In this document: piece after piece, positions 48,891-58,091 of the stretch
How the letters are laid out: each line of letters begins with the position of its first letter
How positions within the stretch are numbered: position 1 is the first letter of the stretch
Source of the DNA: Nitrogeniibacter sp050293885
GTDB lineage: Bacteria > Pseudomonadota > Gammaproteobacteria > Burkholderiales > Rhodocyclaceae
DNA length: 64,000 bases
NCBI GenBank assembly: GCA_050293885.1
Contig: JBNKNO010000012.1
Location: forward strand, 3,999-67,998
Direction of reading: 5' to 3'
The notes under the pieces: generated by a model
Databases searched by the model: none
What the model was told of the DNA's origin: nothing
Seen by the model: only the letters and a program-made list of their open reading frames with translations
Translations under genes and position numbers: made by a program

Positions 48891-51800
48891 TCAGGCCACG
48901 CCAGGCGTCTCTGCATCACGCTGACCGACCGAGCCGCGCCTGAGCCAGGTCAGCAGGGTTGTGTACAAGCGCAGCGGTTCGATCGGTTTGGCGAGAAAAT
49001 CATCCATGCCGGCCGCCTCGCAGCGTTCGCGATCCTCGGCAAATGCGTTGGCGGTCATGGCGACAATCGGCACCCGCGCCTGCCCGGTGAGTGATCGCAA
49101 TCCCCGCGTGGCCTCCAAGCCGTCCATGCGCGGCATCTGCATGTCCATCAAGATCAGCGCATAGTCGTTGCCTTGCGCCATTTCCAGCGCCTGCATGCCA
49201 TCGTCGGCGGTATCGACAACCAGCGACAACGCTTCGAGCATCTCCTGTGCGATTTCGCGGTTGAACATCTCGTCGTCCACCAAGAGGATGCGCGCACCGG
49301 CAAACTCGCGCTGCACGGAGGCTTCGACATCCTCGTCGGCACCCGCCTCAGGCGCCACCACGGGCGCCCCTTTCCCGAGTCGCGCAGTGAACCAGAACAG
49401 GCTGCCCTTGCCGAGCACGCTGTGAACGCCGGCCTCTCCGTGCATCATCTCGGCGATCTTGCGGGTAATGGCCAAACCGAGGCCCGTGCCCCCGTAGGCA
49501 CGCGATAGCGAATTGTCCGCCTGCTCGAAAGCCTCGAACAAGCGTGGCAAGGCCTCAGGTTCGATGCCGATACCCGTGTCCTCCACCTCGAATCGAATCA
49601 CGGCGTGCGACGTGTCTTCCTCAAGGCAGCGCGCACGCACGGTCACCGTGCCGACCTCGGTGAACTTCAGGGCATTCCCCGCGTAATTGAGCAGTGCCTG
49701 CTGCAAACGGGTCGCATCGCCCACCAGGCCGGTTGGTATGTGCCCGACATCGAGCACCAGCTTGAGGTTCTTTGCCGCAGCACGCTCGTCCAGTAAGCCG
49801 CGGACGGTATCGAGCATGGCGCTCACGTCGACCGGCTGTTGATCGAGGACCAGTTTGCCCGCCTCGATCTTCGACAGTTCGAGCACGGCGTTGATCACCC
49901 CCACGAGATGCTCGCTGGCGGCCTCCAACTTGCCCATCTGCGCCTGCTGCTTCTCGTCAATCCCGCCGCGACGCACCAGATAGGCCATGCCCTTGATCGC
50001 GTTGAGCGGCGTGCGAATCTCGTGACTCATGTTCGCCAGGAACGCACTTTTCGCGCGGTTTGCCGCTTCTGCGGCATCTTTCGCCAACGCCAGCTCCCGC
50101 GTGCGTTCGAGCACTTGAGCCTCCAGACCTTCCTGGTACGCGGCCAGCGACTGCTCGCTCTGCTTGCGCCGGATCAGCCCGGCCAGTACGTCGGCGGCGG
50201 CACTGACAAACTGGTCGATGCGCTCGTCACGACGAAAATCGGTGGGCAGATACAGCACCAGCACCCCGATCACTTCCTGATCCGAGATCAGCGGCAAGCT
50301 GTAATGACCATGATCGGCCATGCCGGGTACGGTGATGGTGTGGCGATGATCGACACAATCGCTGAACTGCAATTTGCCGGTCTTCACGGCCATGCCACAC
50401 AGACACTCTCCAAGCGCGACCTTCGCACAACGCTGACTGATATCGCTGTCGAGCGCGTGACTGACCACCAGCCGCAACCCGCCCTCCGCCGGATCCACCA
50501 GGAAAATGCCGCCCTTGGGCATCAGCGACAACCAGGACACCTCGAACAAGCGATTCAGAAAACGATGCAAAAGAACGTCCAGCGGCTGCTCTCCCATGCT
50601 CACCTCGAGCAAGGCGCGCAAGGTCCGCTGCAGCTCGGCGTCGTGCCCAATCCGCTGTTCGGCCAACTTGCGTTCGGTAATGTCGCGAACGACCGAAAAC
50701 AACGCTTGGTGGTCTCCCAACGCGAGGCGCGACAAGGTCACCTCGGCAGTGAACTCGCGACCATCGGTGCGCGAATGCACCCACTCGAAACGATGCACGC
50801 CGTGCGCTTCGGCGAGCGCCATCATGCGCTCGGCCTTGCTGACCGAACTCTCTCCATCCGGCTGGGTATCTGGCGACAACATCCCGGGATGCGTGTCGAC
50901 GACATCCTGCCGGGCACTCAGGCCGAACAGGTCGGCGGCGGCCTGATTGGCTTCGACACAGCGACGGCCGACCAGAATCAGCGTCGCATCCGGCGAAGAT
51001 TCATAAACCGAGCGGAACCGGGCCTCGCTATCCTGCAGGGCGGTTTCCATCTGCTTGCGCTCGGTGATGTCGCGCGTCAGGCAATAGAACAGCGGCTCGC
51101 CCTGATTGCTCAGTGGCAGCGCGCTGACTTCCGCCACATAGATGCTGCCGTCCTTGCGACGATGACGCGTCTCGAACTCGACACGCCCCCCGGCGGCGAA
51201 GTTGCGTTTCAGCAAGCTATCGAGTGCCTCCGGTGAAAACTGGTCATCCCAGTCGGATGCCGCCATCCCCATCATTTCGTCACGCGAGTAACCGAGCATC
51301 TTGCAGAAAGAATCACTGACCTCGACGACCCTGCCGTGATGATCGATGATGCACATCCCGTCGCTGGTATTGCGCAGCAAGGCGATGTACTTTTCCGCCT
51401 CGCGCTGCATGATCTCGGTCATCGCCACCCGCTGCTTGATCAACGAACGCGACCGAAGCATGCCCAGCGACATCAGGACAAAACCCAGCCCGATCACCAG
51501 CGCGAGCACCAGCTCGCTCCCTTGTCGCGTAGCGTCGCCAAGCGCGCGGGAGAACGCCCGGCCGACCGGTGTCAGCGCATCGTTCACGACGTGAAGTTCT
51601 GCATCAAAGCGCGCTTCGCTCGTTGCGTCCAGCCGCCCCGCCTCTACCGTGGTGCGGACGCGCTCGCCCAGCGCTTCCAACTCGGCAACGTGCACGTCAC
51701 CATCCGCCCAGATCCCGACGGGACGATCCATCAGGGGTGAGTCCCTGAACAGCCTGAACAGACGAATCAAACCGGGAACATCGTCCGGATGATTTCCGCC

Positions 51801-52151
51801 CGCGAGAAAGCCCTCGTGCGCGGCTGCGAGATCGGGCGGATCCTGTTCCAACGCCACGCGGGCCCGACGATCGCCCAGCGGAATGGCGATCGCCGTCCGG
51901 AACTCGGCGTAGTCCGCCGGATCCTGCGTCTCCAGATAATGCTCAAGATGAATGTAGGCTTCTTTGTTGGCGAGGGTCCACAAACTTTCGCCATTGACGA
52001 ACGCCCGAACCGACGACAGCACGTCCACGGTGAATAGCGTCACCCCCAACTGGACGAAGATCACCACCACAATCGGCCACATCGTCCCCATCAACATGCG
52101 GTTCAGCTTGCGGCTGGAGGCGCCCGACTTTGTTTCCGGGATACGCTTCAT
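48891..52151 (-). CDS. hybrid sensor histidine kinase (TM-sensor-PAS-PAS-GAF-HisKA-HATPase-REC)
   Basis: About 1086 residues. The N-terminal membrane helix lies at about 20-42, a helical periplasmic region (about 45-220) follows, and the second helix is at about 225-245. Next come two PAS domains (MCIIDHHGRVVEVSDSFCKM; SSPDATLILVGRRC with a PAC-like WVHSRTDGREF), then a GAF domain (with CGMAVKTGKLQFSDCVD). HisKA has phosphoacceptor His710 in MSHEIRTPLN. The HATPase domain contains YAGNALKFTE, DTGIGI and GGTGLGLAI. The C-terminal receiver has Asp1003 (LILMDMQMPRMDG). The signal is unknown. The frame is open upstream to 52265, but the ATG at 52151 places the first helix normally. No response regulator gene is adjacent. 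Confidence 0.93.
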   Translation of the reverse strand: MKRIPETKSGASSRKLNRMLMGTMWPIVVVIFVQLGVTLFTVDVLSSVRAFVNGESLWTLANKEAYIHLEHYLETQDPADYAEFRTAIAIPLGDRRARVALEQDPPDLAAAHEGFLAGGNHPDDVPGLIRLFRLFRDSPLMDRPVGIWADGDVHVAELEALGERVRTTVEAGRLDATSEARFDAELHVVNDALTPVGRAFSRALGDATRQGSELVLALVIGLGFVLMSLGMLRSRSLIKQRVAMTEIMQREAEKYIALLRNTSDGMCIIDHHGRVVEVSDSFCKMLGYSRDEMMGMAASDWDDQFSPEALDSLLKRNFAAGGRVEFETRHRRKDGSIYVAEVSALPLSNQGEPLFYCLTRDITERKQMETALQDSEARFRSVYESSPDATLILVGRRCVEANQAAADLFGLSARQDVVDTHPGMLSPDTQPDGESSVSKAERMMALAEAHGVHRFEWVHSRTDGREFTAEVTLSRLALGDHQALFSVVRDITERKLAEQRIGHDAELQRTLRALLEVSMGEQPLDVLLHRFLNRLFEVSWLSLMPKGGIFLVDPAEGGLRLVVSHALDSDISQRCAKVALGECLCGMAVKTGKLQFSDCVDHRHTITVPGMADHGHYSLPLISDQEVIGVLVLYLPTDFRRDERIDQFVSAAADVLAGLIRRKQSEQSLAAYQEGLEAQVLERTRELALAKDAAEAANRAKSAFLANMSHEIRTPLNAIKGMAYLVRRGGIDEKQQAQMGKLEAASEHLVGVINAVLELSKIEAGKLVLDQQPVDVSAMLDTVRGLLDERAAAKNLKLVLDVGHIPTGLVGDATRLQQALLNYAGNALKFTEVGTVTVRARCLEEDTSHAVIRFEVEDTGIGIEPEALPRLFEAFEQADNSLSRAYGGTGLGLAITRKIAEMMHGEAGVHSVLGKGSLFWFTARLGKGAPVVAPEAGADEDVEASVQREFAGARILLVDDEMFNREIAQEMLEALSLVVDTADDGMQALEMAQGNDYALILMDMQMPRMDGLEATRGLRSLTGQARVPIVAMTANAFAEDRERCEAAGMDDFLAKPIEPLRLYTTLLTWLRRGSVGQRDAETPGVA

Positions 52152-52433
52152 GCAATACGCCCCGCTCGCCATCCGGCCTGCCAAAGCAGGCACCACCGAA
52201 AACGGCAGATTGTCTGAAGGAATGTCGGAATACTGGCCAAGCTTCTTCGCTCCCCACGTCGGCAATACACGCTGGCAGACGGGTCGTTGAGTGGGGGCTC
52301 GTCGGCTGTCGACGGACAGAGCCCGGTGTTCGAAACAACGTCCGATATTGCCGGTACTTTAGATCGCTCCCAGCCCACAAGCATGGTCGCGTCGCACGGC
52401 GAGGGACGGCGGCCCGACACCAGACACGCCGCC

Positions 52434-53021
52434 TCAAGGCATGTAGAGCTCTTGGTAGAAACCACTCATCCTGAGTTCGATGGTGACCGGCAGTTCCCCC
52501 TTGTTTTGCCAATACCAACCATGACGGCCGGTGAACGGCGCGCGAAAGCTACCGGCGGCGCGGTCGAGGGATTGGGCGATCCGGAAACTGGTGAAATCGT
52601 CTTCGCTGGCGTTGGGGCGGTCTCCGTGCATGTCGACATAGACCGCGCCACCCTGTGCCGCCCACTCGTATACGAAGCTCTGCCCGGCGGCCATCACGGC
52701 TTTGATCTCCGCCCCCTGACCAGGCATCAACGACAGCGTGAGGGTCTTGGTCTGAAAAGGTGTGTCGCTGCGCACAAGCGCTTCTGCCGGGCCGCTCTCG
52801 ACGACGGCTCTGGCATCGTTCAGCGCGGTCAGGCCAAGCTTGCCACCGATGCCGGTCGGGTCGATGCCGTACTCAGCGGGCAGGATGGCGACGACGAGCA
52901 GCGCAGCCGCCATGGCGATGGCGATCGCGCTGGCCTTGAGCAGACTGCGGCGGGAGGGCAGTCCGTCCGGATCGAGGTCGGCGATGTCGTGCAGTTCGTG
53001 ATGGGGTCGGGAATCGGTCAT
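52434..53021 (-). CDS. single-helix membrane-anchored protein linked to HupE/UreJ (transmembrane anchor protein)
   Basis: 195 residues. A short N-terminal cytoplasmic segment, one membrane helix at about 30-46 (ASAIAIAMAAALLVVAIL) preceded by SRRSLLK, then a periplasmic beta-rich domain (LTLSLMPGQGAEIKAVM; HGDRPNASEDDFTSF; WYWQNKGELPVTIEL). The domain resembles the usual 'transmembrane anchor' partner of HupE/UreJ proteins. It lies 9 bases after the HupE-like gene on the same strand. Function not established. Confidence 0.75.
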   Translation of the reverse strand: MTDSRPHHELHDIADLDPDGLPSRRSLLKASAIAIAMAAALLVVAILPAEYGIDPTGIGGKLGLTALNDARAVVESGPAEALVRSDTPFQTKTLTLSLMPGQGAEIKAVMAAGQSFVYEWAAQGGAVYVDMHGDRPNASEDDFTSFRIAQSLDRAAGSFRAPFTGRHGWYWQNKGELPVTIELRMSGFYQELYMP

Positions 53022-53030
53022 CCGAGAAAC

Positions 53031-53753
53031 TCACGGTGTCAGAAGATAGCCGCTGAGCTGATAGCCCACGAGCACGTAGCCCGCAGCCATGAGCAGCACA
53101 TTGGCGGCAAACGCCTGGCGCGCAAAAGCGTGGCTGCGGCGCCAGAAGTCCATGAGGATGAGAATGGCCCCGAGCGCAAGAATCTGGCCGATCTCCACCC
53201 CCACGTTGAAAGCGATGATGTTGGCCACCAGGCCCTCCTGCGGCAGGGCGAAATCCTGCAACTTGGTGGCCAGGCCGAAGCCATGGAAGAAACCGAAGAT
53301 GAGCACCGCGATCTTCGTATTGGGCTGAAATCCCAGCCACACCTTGAATGCGCCGAGATTGTCGAGCGCCTTGTAAACCACCGACAGACCGATGATGGCA
53401 TCCACCAGATAGGGGTTCACATGGGTGCCGCCGAGCACGCCGGTCAGCAAGGTGACACTGTGCCCGAGCGCGAACAGGCTGACGTAGAGGGCAACGTCCT
53501 TCAGGCGATAGAGAAAGAAGATGACGCCGACCAGGAACAGCAGGTGATCGTAGCCGGTCGCCATGTGCTTGGCGCCCAGATAGATGAAAGGCAACAACTG
53601 CGTGCCGGAGAACTGCTGCATGAACTGCGCATCCCCCTCGGCCACACCGTGGGCGAAGGCGGGCGCGGCGAGCCCCCACAGCATGAGCAGGACAGCGGCG
53701 CCAGAAAGACGCGGCGTACGCGACACGAAAGAAAGGAGGCGGACAAGCGACAT
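53031..53753 (-). CDS. HupE/UreJ family membrane protein
   Basis: 240 residues with a signal-like first helix (cleavage near AFA/HG) and about six further membrane helices. HupE/UreJ_2 markers are present: HGVAEGDAQ near the N-terminus, YLGAKHMATGYDHLLFL with histidines and aspartate inside a helix, ALGHSVTLL, and FGFFHGFGLA. Conserved His/Asp in helices suggest metal (nickel or similar) permeation, but homologues outside hydrogenase/urease clusters have unknown substrates. No hydrogenase or urease genes are nearby. The frame extends upstream to 53984, but only the start at 53753 gives a signal sequence. Confidence 0.85.
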   Translation of the reverse strand: MSLVRLLSFVSRTPRLSGAAVLLMLWGLAAPAFAHGVAEGDAQFMQQFSGTQLLPFIYLGAKHMATGYDHLLFLVGVIFFLYRLKDVALYVSLFALGHSVTLLTGVLGGTHVNPYLVDAIIGLSVVYKALDNLGAFKVWLGFQPNTKIAVLIFGFFHGFGLATKLQDFALPQEGLVANIIAFNVGVEIGQILALGAILILMDFWRRSHAFARQAFAANVLLMAAGYVLVGYQLSGYLLTP

Positions 53754-53897
53754 ACGGGGGGGAGGGGGCGCGAACGACGACCCGGATTGATGGAGCGCCG
53801 AGCTTAACATTCCTGGCGAACGCGCTCCTGACGCGGGCCGATGTAACCATTTCGCCCGCGCGACGGTCTGATTCTCATCGCCACTCGAAACGCTGCC

Positions 53898-54845
53898 ATG
53901 CTCATCCGCCGCCCCGCCCACATTCAGCCCTCCGAAATCACCCCGCGCGCGCTGTTCGAATCGCGTCGGCGCTTTCTCGCTCAAGGCACGACACTGGCGG
54001 CCAGTGCGGCACTCGGGCTGCCGGCGCGCGCCGCCAATGCGCCCGACACCGCCGTGCTATCACCACTTGCCGTGAGCCCGTTTTCCACCGCCGACACCAC
54101 AACGCCGCTGCGCAAGGTGCTCGAATACAACAACTTCTATGAGTTCGGCTCATCCAAGGGCGACCCCTCGCTGTACGCCCACAAGCTGCCGATCCGCCCT
54201 TGGACGGTGACCATCGACGGGCTGGTGCACAAGCCGAAGACGCTGGATATCGACCAGTTGCTCAAACTCGCGCCGCTCGAAGAACGCATCTACCGGCTGC
54301 GTTGCGTGGAAGCGTGGTCGATGGTGATTCCGTGGGTAGGCTACTCGCTCTCGGCGCTGCTCAAGCAGGTCGAGCCCCTTGGCTCGGCAAAGTTCGTGCA
54401 GTTCGAAAGCTACTATGACCGCGAAGTGATCACGCCGCATTTCTTCGGTTTTCTCGAATTCCCCTACATCGAGGGCCTGCGGATGGACGAAGCCATGCAC
54501 CCGCTCACGCTGCTCGGGCTCGGCCTCTATGGCGAAACCCTGCCACGACAGAACGGCGCACCGGTACGCATCGTGGTGCCGTGGAAGTACGGCTTCAAGA
54601 GCGCCAAGTCCATCGTGCGCATCACCTTCACCGATGAGCAGCCACTCACCAGCTGGCCCAAGGCGGAGCACAACGACTACGGCTTCTACGCCAACGTGAA
54701 TCCGGATGTCGACCATCCCAAGTGGGACCAGTCGCGCGAGCGGCGCATTGGCGAGTTCTTCAAACGCGACACGCTGATGTTCAACGGCTACGCGGATGAG
54801 GTGGCCTCACTCTATGCCGGCATGGATTTGCAGCGAAATTTCTGA
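53898..54845 (+). CDS. msrP: protein-methionine-sulfoxide reductase catalytic subunit MsrP (YedY)
   Basis: 315 residues. The Tat signal (SRRRFLAQGTTLAASAALG) exports a folded molybdopterin enzyme to the periplasm. Cys136 in YRLRCVEAWSMVIPWVGY coordinates Mo; EFPYIEGLRMDEAMHPL and GAPVRIVVPWKYGFKSAKS are typical of the SUOX-fold MsrP. It repairs methionine sulfoxide in periplasmic proteins. The haem partner msrQ, often adjacent, is not next to it. The gene is divergent from the HupE-like gene. Confidence 0.95.
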   Translation: MLIRRPAHIQPSEITPRALFESRRRFLAQGTTLAASAALGLPARAANAPDTAVLSPLAVSPFSTADTTTPLRKVLEYNNFYEFGSSKGDPSLYAHKLPIRPWTVTIDGLVHKPKTLDIDQLLKLAPLEERIYRLRCVEAWSMVIPWVGYSLSALLKQVEPLGSAKFVQFESYYDREVITPHFFGFLEFPYIEGLRMDEAMHPLTLLGLGLYGETLPRQNGAPVRIVVPWKYGFKSAKSIVRITFTDEQPLTSWPKAEHNDYGFYANVNPDVDHPKWDQSRERRIGEFFKRDTLMFNGYADEVASLYAGMDLQRNF

Positions 54846-54916
54846 ACGACCGTTCGTCAGCAGGCAGTGCGAGTTTGTGGACAATTGACGTTGATGTTCT
54901 AAGGTGAAATTGTAGG

Positions 54917-54933
54917 AATGTTGCGCCGCAACA
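54917..54933. promoter_or_regulatory. 17-bp palindrome upstream of the DUF6647 gene
   Basis: ATGTTGCG-C-CGCAACAT is a perfect dyad 80 bases before the ATG at 55013. TTGACG at 54885-54890 is a possible -35 just upstream. It is a plausible operator; the cognate regulator is unknown. Confidence 0.4.
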
Positions 54934-55012
54934 TACCTGCCAAGGGAAGTGGCACACAGAGGCCATTGAAGGGACAGGAGTCAAATCGTGTCACCTCAAC
55001 CTGGAGAGAACC

Positions 55013-55480
55013 ATGGATACCCAACTGGTTGCATATCTGCTCGAGGCCGCCGTAAATATCACGGGTCTGCCGGCCATCCCCGAGGAAGCCCTGCCGAATT
55101 TCGTCGCCATGCCCGCCGCCGAAATACGGCAAGAAGCCTGCGAAGACGGTGTGCCAAGCTGTCGCGGCATCGTTGCCCTCTACGACATGGAGCGCAACCG
55201 CGTGCTCTACCGCGACGATCTGGACATGGACAATCCGTCCGACAACTCCTTCATCGTCCATGAACTGGTGCATGTGCTGCAGTTCCATCGCGACGGACAC
55301 AGCATCTACAAGGACTGCCCGGCCTTGGTACGCACCGAACGCGCGGCCTATGCGGCGCAGAACGACTATCTGCATCGCCAGGGGCAGCTGCTGCGCGTCG
55401 GCCGAATCATGCGCATGGTCAGCTGCGCGCCGACAACCCCCACCACCGCCGCGGCGGCGCACCGCCCTCAAACGCACTAA
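55013..55480 (+). CDS. DUF6647-like putative zinc peptidase
   Basis: 155 residues without signal peptide. A central HELVH motif (His83, Glu84, His87) in FIVHELVHVLQFHRDG is a gluzincin-like zinc site; the third ligand may be in RTERAAYAAQNDYL (Glu). Two nearby cysteines (ACEDGVPSC) and a C-terminal Thr/Ala tail are also visible. It matches the short DUF6647 family as I remember it. A GGAGAG site precedes the start. Substrate unknown. Confidence 0.7.
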   Translation: MDTQLVAYLLEAAVNITGLPAIPEEALPNFVAMPAAEIRQEACEDGVPSCRGIVALYDMERNRVLYRDDLDMDNPSDNSFIVHELVHVLQFHRDGHSIYKDCPALVRTERAAYAAQNDYLHRQGQLLRVGRIMRMVSCAPTTPTTAAAAHRPQTH

Positions 55481-55535
55481 CGCGGCACGCCGTCGGTCGA
55501 CGCATGTCGATCGACGGCACGCCCATCCGGAACCC

Positions 55536-55904
55536 ATGCCCGCCAACACCCCCGACATCGTCACCCACGCCTGCGAGTTGTTCGCGCCCTTGGGCACAAT
55601 CCGCACCAAGCGCATGTTTGGCGGCTGGGGCTTCTATGTGGACGATCTGTTCTTTGCGCTGGTGGCGCGGGACACCCTCTACCTGAAGGCGGATGGCGAC
55701 AGCGAAGCACGGTTTGCCGAGGCCGGCAGCGAGCGCTTCACGTACACGCGCGAGGACGCGAAAACGTACTCGATGGGTTACTGGATGGCACCGGAAGCGG
55801 CGCTTGAAAGCCCGCACGCCATGGCGCCGTGGGCGCGTTTGGCGGTTGACTGCGCGCTGCGCAACCGCAACCCGGCGCGCAAAAAGAAAACCGCCCGGGT
55901 CTGA
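55536..55904 (+). CDS. TfoX/Sxy N-terminal domain protein
   Basis: 122 residues matching the TfoX N-terminal domain: LFAPLGTIRTKRMFGGWGFYVDDLFFALV and then the YMK/YLKAD strand. This short one-domain form lacks the C-terminal helix-hairpin half of competence regulators, and such standalone versions are widespread with unknown function. The last 10 codons encode RKKKTARV and overlap the reverse-strand terminator of the pedF gene. Confidence 0.85.
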   Translation: MPANTPDIVTHACELFAPLGTIRTKRMFGGWGFYVDDLFFALVARDTLYLKADGDSEARFAEAGSERFTYTREDAKTYSMGYWMAPEAALESPHAMAPWARLAVDCALRNRNPARKKKTARV

Positions 55905-55919
55905 CGACGTGCCGGGCGG
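55881..55919 (-). terminator. rho-independent terminator of pedF (reverse strand)
   Basis: On the minus strand: stem CCGCCCGG/CCGGGCGG (55919-55912 with 55898-55891) followed by TTTTCTTTTT (55890-55881). It serves the pedF gene ending at 55969 and lies inside the 3' end of the opposing TfoX-like gene. Confidence 0.75.
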
Positions 55920-55968
55920 CTTCGAACCGGGATGTCACCCCGGCACACGCGACGAATCGCGAATTGAC

Positions 55969-56457
55969 TTACTGCGTCTCGACCGTACGCGCGTCGATGT
56001 AGGACTTGATCGCCCACACCGCCTCTTGGGAAAACACGCTCTCGTAGCTCGGCATGGTCACGCGGCCATCGCTGGTCTTCTTGCCATTGAGCACGATATC
56101 CCGGAAGTATTCGTCGGTATCGGCGAGACAGGACGCCTTGCCCTCATCCGCCATGCCCAGGCAATCGACATCAAGCAGCAGCAGATCGGGCGCCACACCG
56201 CCGGACACGGCATTCAGGCCATGACAGCCGGCACAGTTGTGAAGATAGCCTTCCGCCCCGATTTCGATGGCCTTTTCGTTGCCGCGATAGGGATTGGCGT
56301 CCACCCACTCCGAGCCGATCTGTTTGAGTGCGGTGGCATCCACCGGATGAGGCGTCACGTCGCCGTGCGCCTGGGCGCCGACAGCGAACAGCCCGAGAAC
56401 GAGGGCAAACGCGCCAGCGCGCATGCGACCAAGGCGCGTATTGAGGGGATGTTGCAT
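55969..56457 (-). CDS. pedF: cytochrome c-550 PedF
   Basis: 162 residues. Signal peptide 1-30 (GAQA/HG), haem c site Cys75-Ala-Gly-Cys78-His79 and likely axial Met135 (RVTMPSY). The extra cysteine pair (DCLGM, ASCLAD) and the AHGDVTPH start are typical of PedF, the electron acceptor of PQQ-dependent ethanol dehydrogenases. The dehydrogenase genes are not in this window, so PedF must be unlinked here or serve another donor. GGAGAA precedes the ATG at 56457. Confidence 0.88.
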   Translation of the reverse strand: MQHPLNTRLGRMRAGAFALVLGLFAVGAQAHGDVTPHPVDATALKQIGSEWVDANPYRGNEKAIEIGAEGYLHNCAGCHGLNAVSGGVAPDLLLLDVDCLGMADEGKASCLADTDEYFRDIVLNGKKTSDGRVTMPSYESVFSQEAVWAIKSYIDARTVETQ

Positions 56458-56596
56458 GGAAATTCTCCAATGACGGAAACACACGGAGGCTGCGGCGCGG
56501 CACGCAGATCGCCGCAGAACTGAACGAATAGCCACGCGGACGTGTATTGTAACAAAGCGATTCGATCACCGTCGCCGCGCGCCAACGCAACCGGCC

Positions 56597-56893
56597 TCAA
56601 CGCAGGCCGTGTTTCTTCATCCACGCGGTAAATTCGTCACTCGCCGGGCCGTCCTGCAGCCGATCGACGTTCAACAGCAGATTCTCGACCATGGTGTGCG
56701 CCGCAATGGCGGCCATGATCGCGAGTCGCGCTTCGGCATCCAGTCCGTGTGCGGCCAGCGTGTCGTTGACCTCACAGAAGTGATTGGCCATCAATTGACG
56801 CGCATCGTGTTCATCGATGGACAACAAGGCGAAATCGAGCGGGTCTTCGCGCTCGATGTCTTCCATAAGGGTTTCGACGCTCTGCGGGGTCAT
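56597..56893 (-). CDS. small acidic helical hypothetical protein
   Basis: 98 residues, helical, acidic, no membrane segment (ETLMEDIEREDPLDFALLSIDEHDARQLM, shown here in part; AIMAAIAAHTMVENLLLN). AAGGAG lies 6 bases before the start at 56893, which is why the longer frame to 56983 is rejected. No family recognised. Confidence 0.6.
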   Translation of the reverse strand: MTPQSVETLMEDIEREDPLDFALLSIDEHDARQLMANHFCEVNDTLAAHGLDAEARLAIMAAIAAHTMVENLLLNVDRLQDGPASDEFTAWMKKHGLR

Positions 56894-57068
56894 GGGCAGC
56901 TCCTTGCGAAGTGGGCGCGGCCCCCTTTGCATCCAGGATGCGTCAACACCCTCGACAAAGGGGTTTGAGTCGTTTGACCACATTGGCCGAAAAGATTCCC
57001 GTCCCGCCGGATCGAACTCGCCGGGCGCAATGCGCGTGCGGCGTATAACCCCAACGGCACACCAGCCC

Positions 57069-58022
57069 TTATCTCGCGTTGCGCTTCGCCATCACGGTCA
57101 CACCGCCGATCACCAGTGCCGCGCCGAGCAATTGAGCTGTCCCCACCGGCTCGTCCAGCAGCATCCAACCTGCCGCAAGCGTGATGATCGGCCCGAAACT
57201 GCCCACCAGCGCCACCGGGCTGGCGCCGATGCGGCGGATGCCTTCCGCCAGACACCAGACGGGCAGCACCAGACACAGCGTGCCCATGGCCAGGGCGTAG
57301 AGGTGCACGATCCAGGGCAGGTCGAGCGCCGACAACGGGCGCAGCACGAGGAACTGACCAATGGCGAGAATGCCGGCGAAGATCGACCCACCGGCCGAGA
57401 GGCGAGACGAACCGAGTCGATTCACCACCTGTCCGTTGCCCAGCAGAAACAGCGCATAGGACACCGCCGCGCCAAACACGAACAGGCTGCCGACGAGCAC
57501 GTCGCGGGTTTCGCCCACCACCTTGAAGTCATGCGCCACGGCGACCGCCACGCCCACGTAACAGAGCACCAGGGCCGCACCGGTGCGGCGCGTGATCGGC
57601 TTGGCGAGAAACACGGCCGAGAGCAACACCACGATGGTCGGATAGATGAACAGGATCACCCGCTCCAGGCCGGCACTGATGTAGTCCAGCCCGAGAAAAT
57701 CGAGATAACTGGCGAGGTAGTAGCCGAACAACCCGAGCCCCGCGAGCAGGCCATAGTCGCGGCGCGTGAGCGGCGTCTTGCCATTGCGCGGTGTCGCCCG
57801 CGCGCGCCAGCCCATTACCGCGAAGATCGGCAGGCTGTAGGCCATGCGCAGGGCCAGCAGGGTCTCGGCGTCCACGCCGTAACGGTAGGACAGCTTGACG
57901 AAGATGGCCTTGAAGGAGAATCCCACGGCGGCGAGCAGGGCGAACACCAACCCGGCCACCGGCAAGGGGGTGGGCTGCTCGGCGACGGCGGCGGGAGAAG
58001 CGGACGACGACATGGCCCCCAT
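57069..58022 (-). CDS. EamA/DMT-superfamily transporter
   Basis: 317 residues with ten predicted membrane helices in two EamA halves. The first half holds FKAIFVKLSYRYGVD and IFVYPTIVVLLSA-type segments, the second GSSRLSAGGSIFAGI and PVALVGSFGPIITLAAGW with the closing GAALVIGGVTVM. An inner-membrane exporter of amino acids or other metabolites; substrate unknown. Divergent from a LysR regulator that is likely to control it. Starts at 58022 or 58013 are equally possible. Confidence 0.88.
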   Translation of the reverse strand: MGAMSSSASPAAVAEQPTPLPVAGLVFALLAAVGFSFKAIFVKLSYRYGVDAETLLALRMAYSLPIFAVMGWRARATPRNGKTPLTRRDYGLLAGLGLFGYYLASYLDFLGLDYISAGLERVILFIYPTIVVLLSAVFLAKPITRRTGAALVLCYVGVAVAVAHDFKVVGETRDVLVGSLFVFGAAVSYALFLLGNGQVVNRLGSSRLSAGGSIFAGILAIGQFLVLRPLSALDLPWIVHLYALAMGTLCLVLPVWCLAEGIRRIGASPVALVGSFGPIITLAAGWMLLDEPVGTAQLLGAALVIGGVTVMAKRNAR

Positions 58023-58091
58023 TTAGCCACCGGCCGACGCCTCACACAATTGCTATGATGCGAGCACAGTCTTCGTCAAATCCGAACACTC

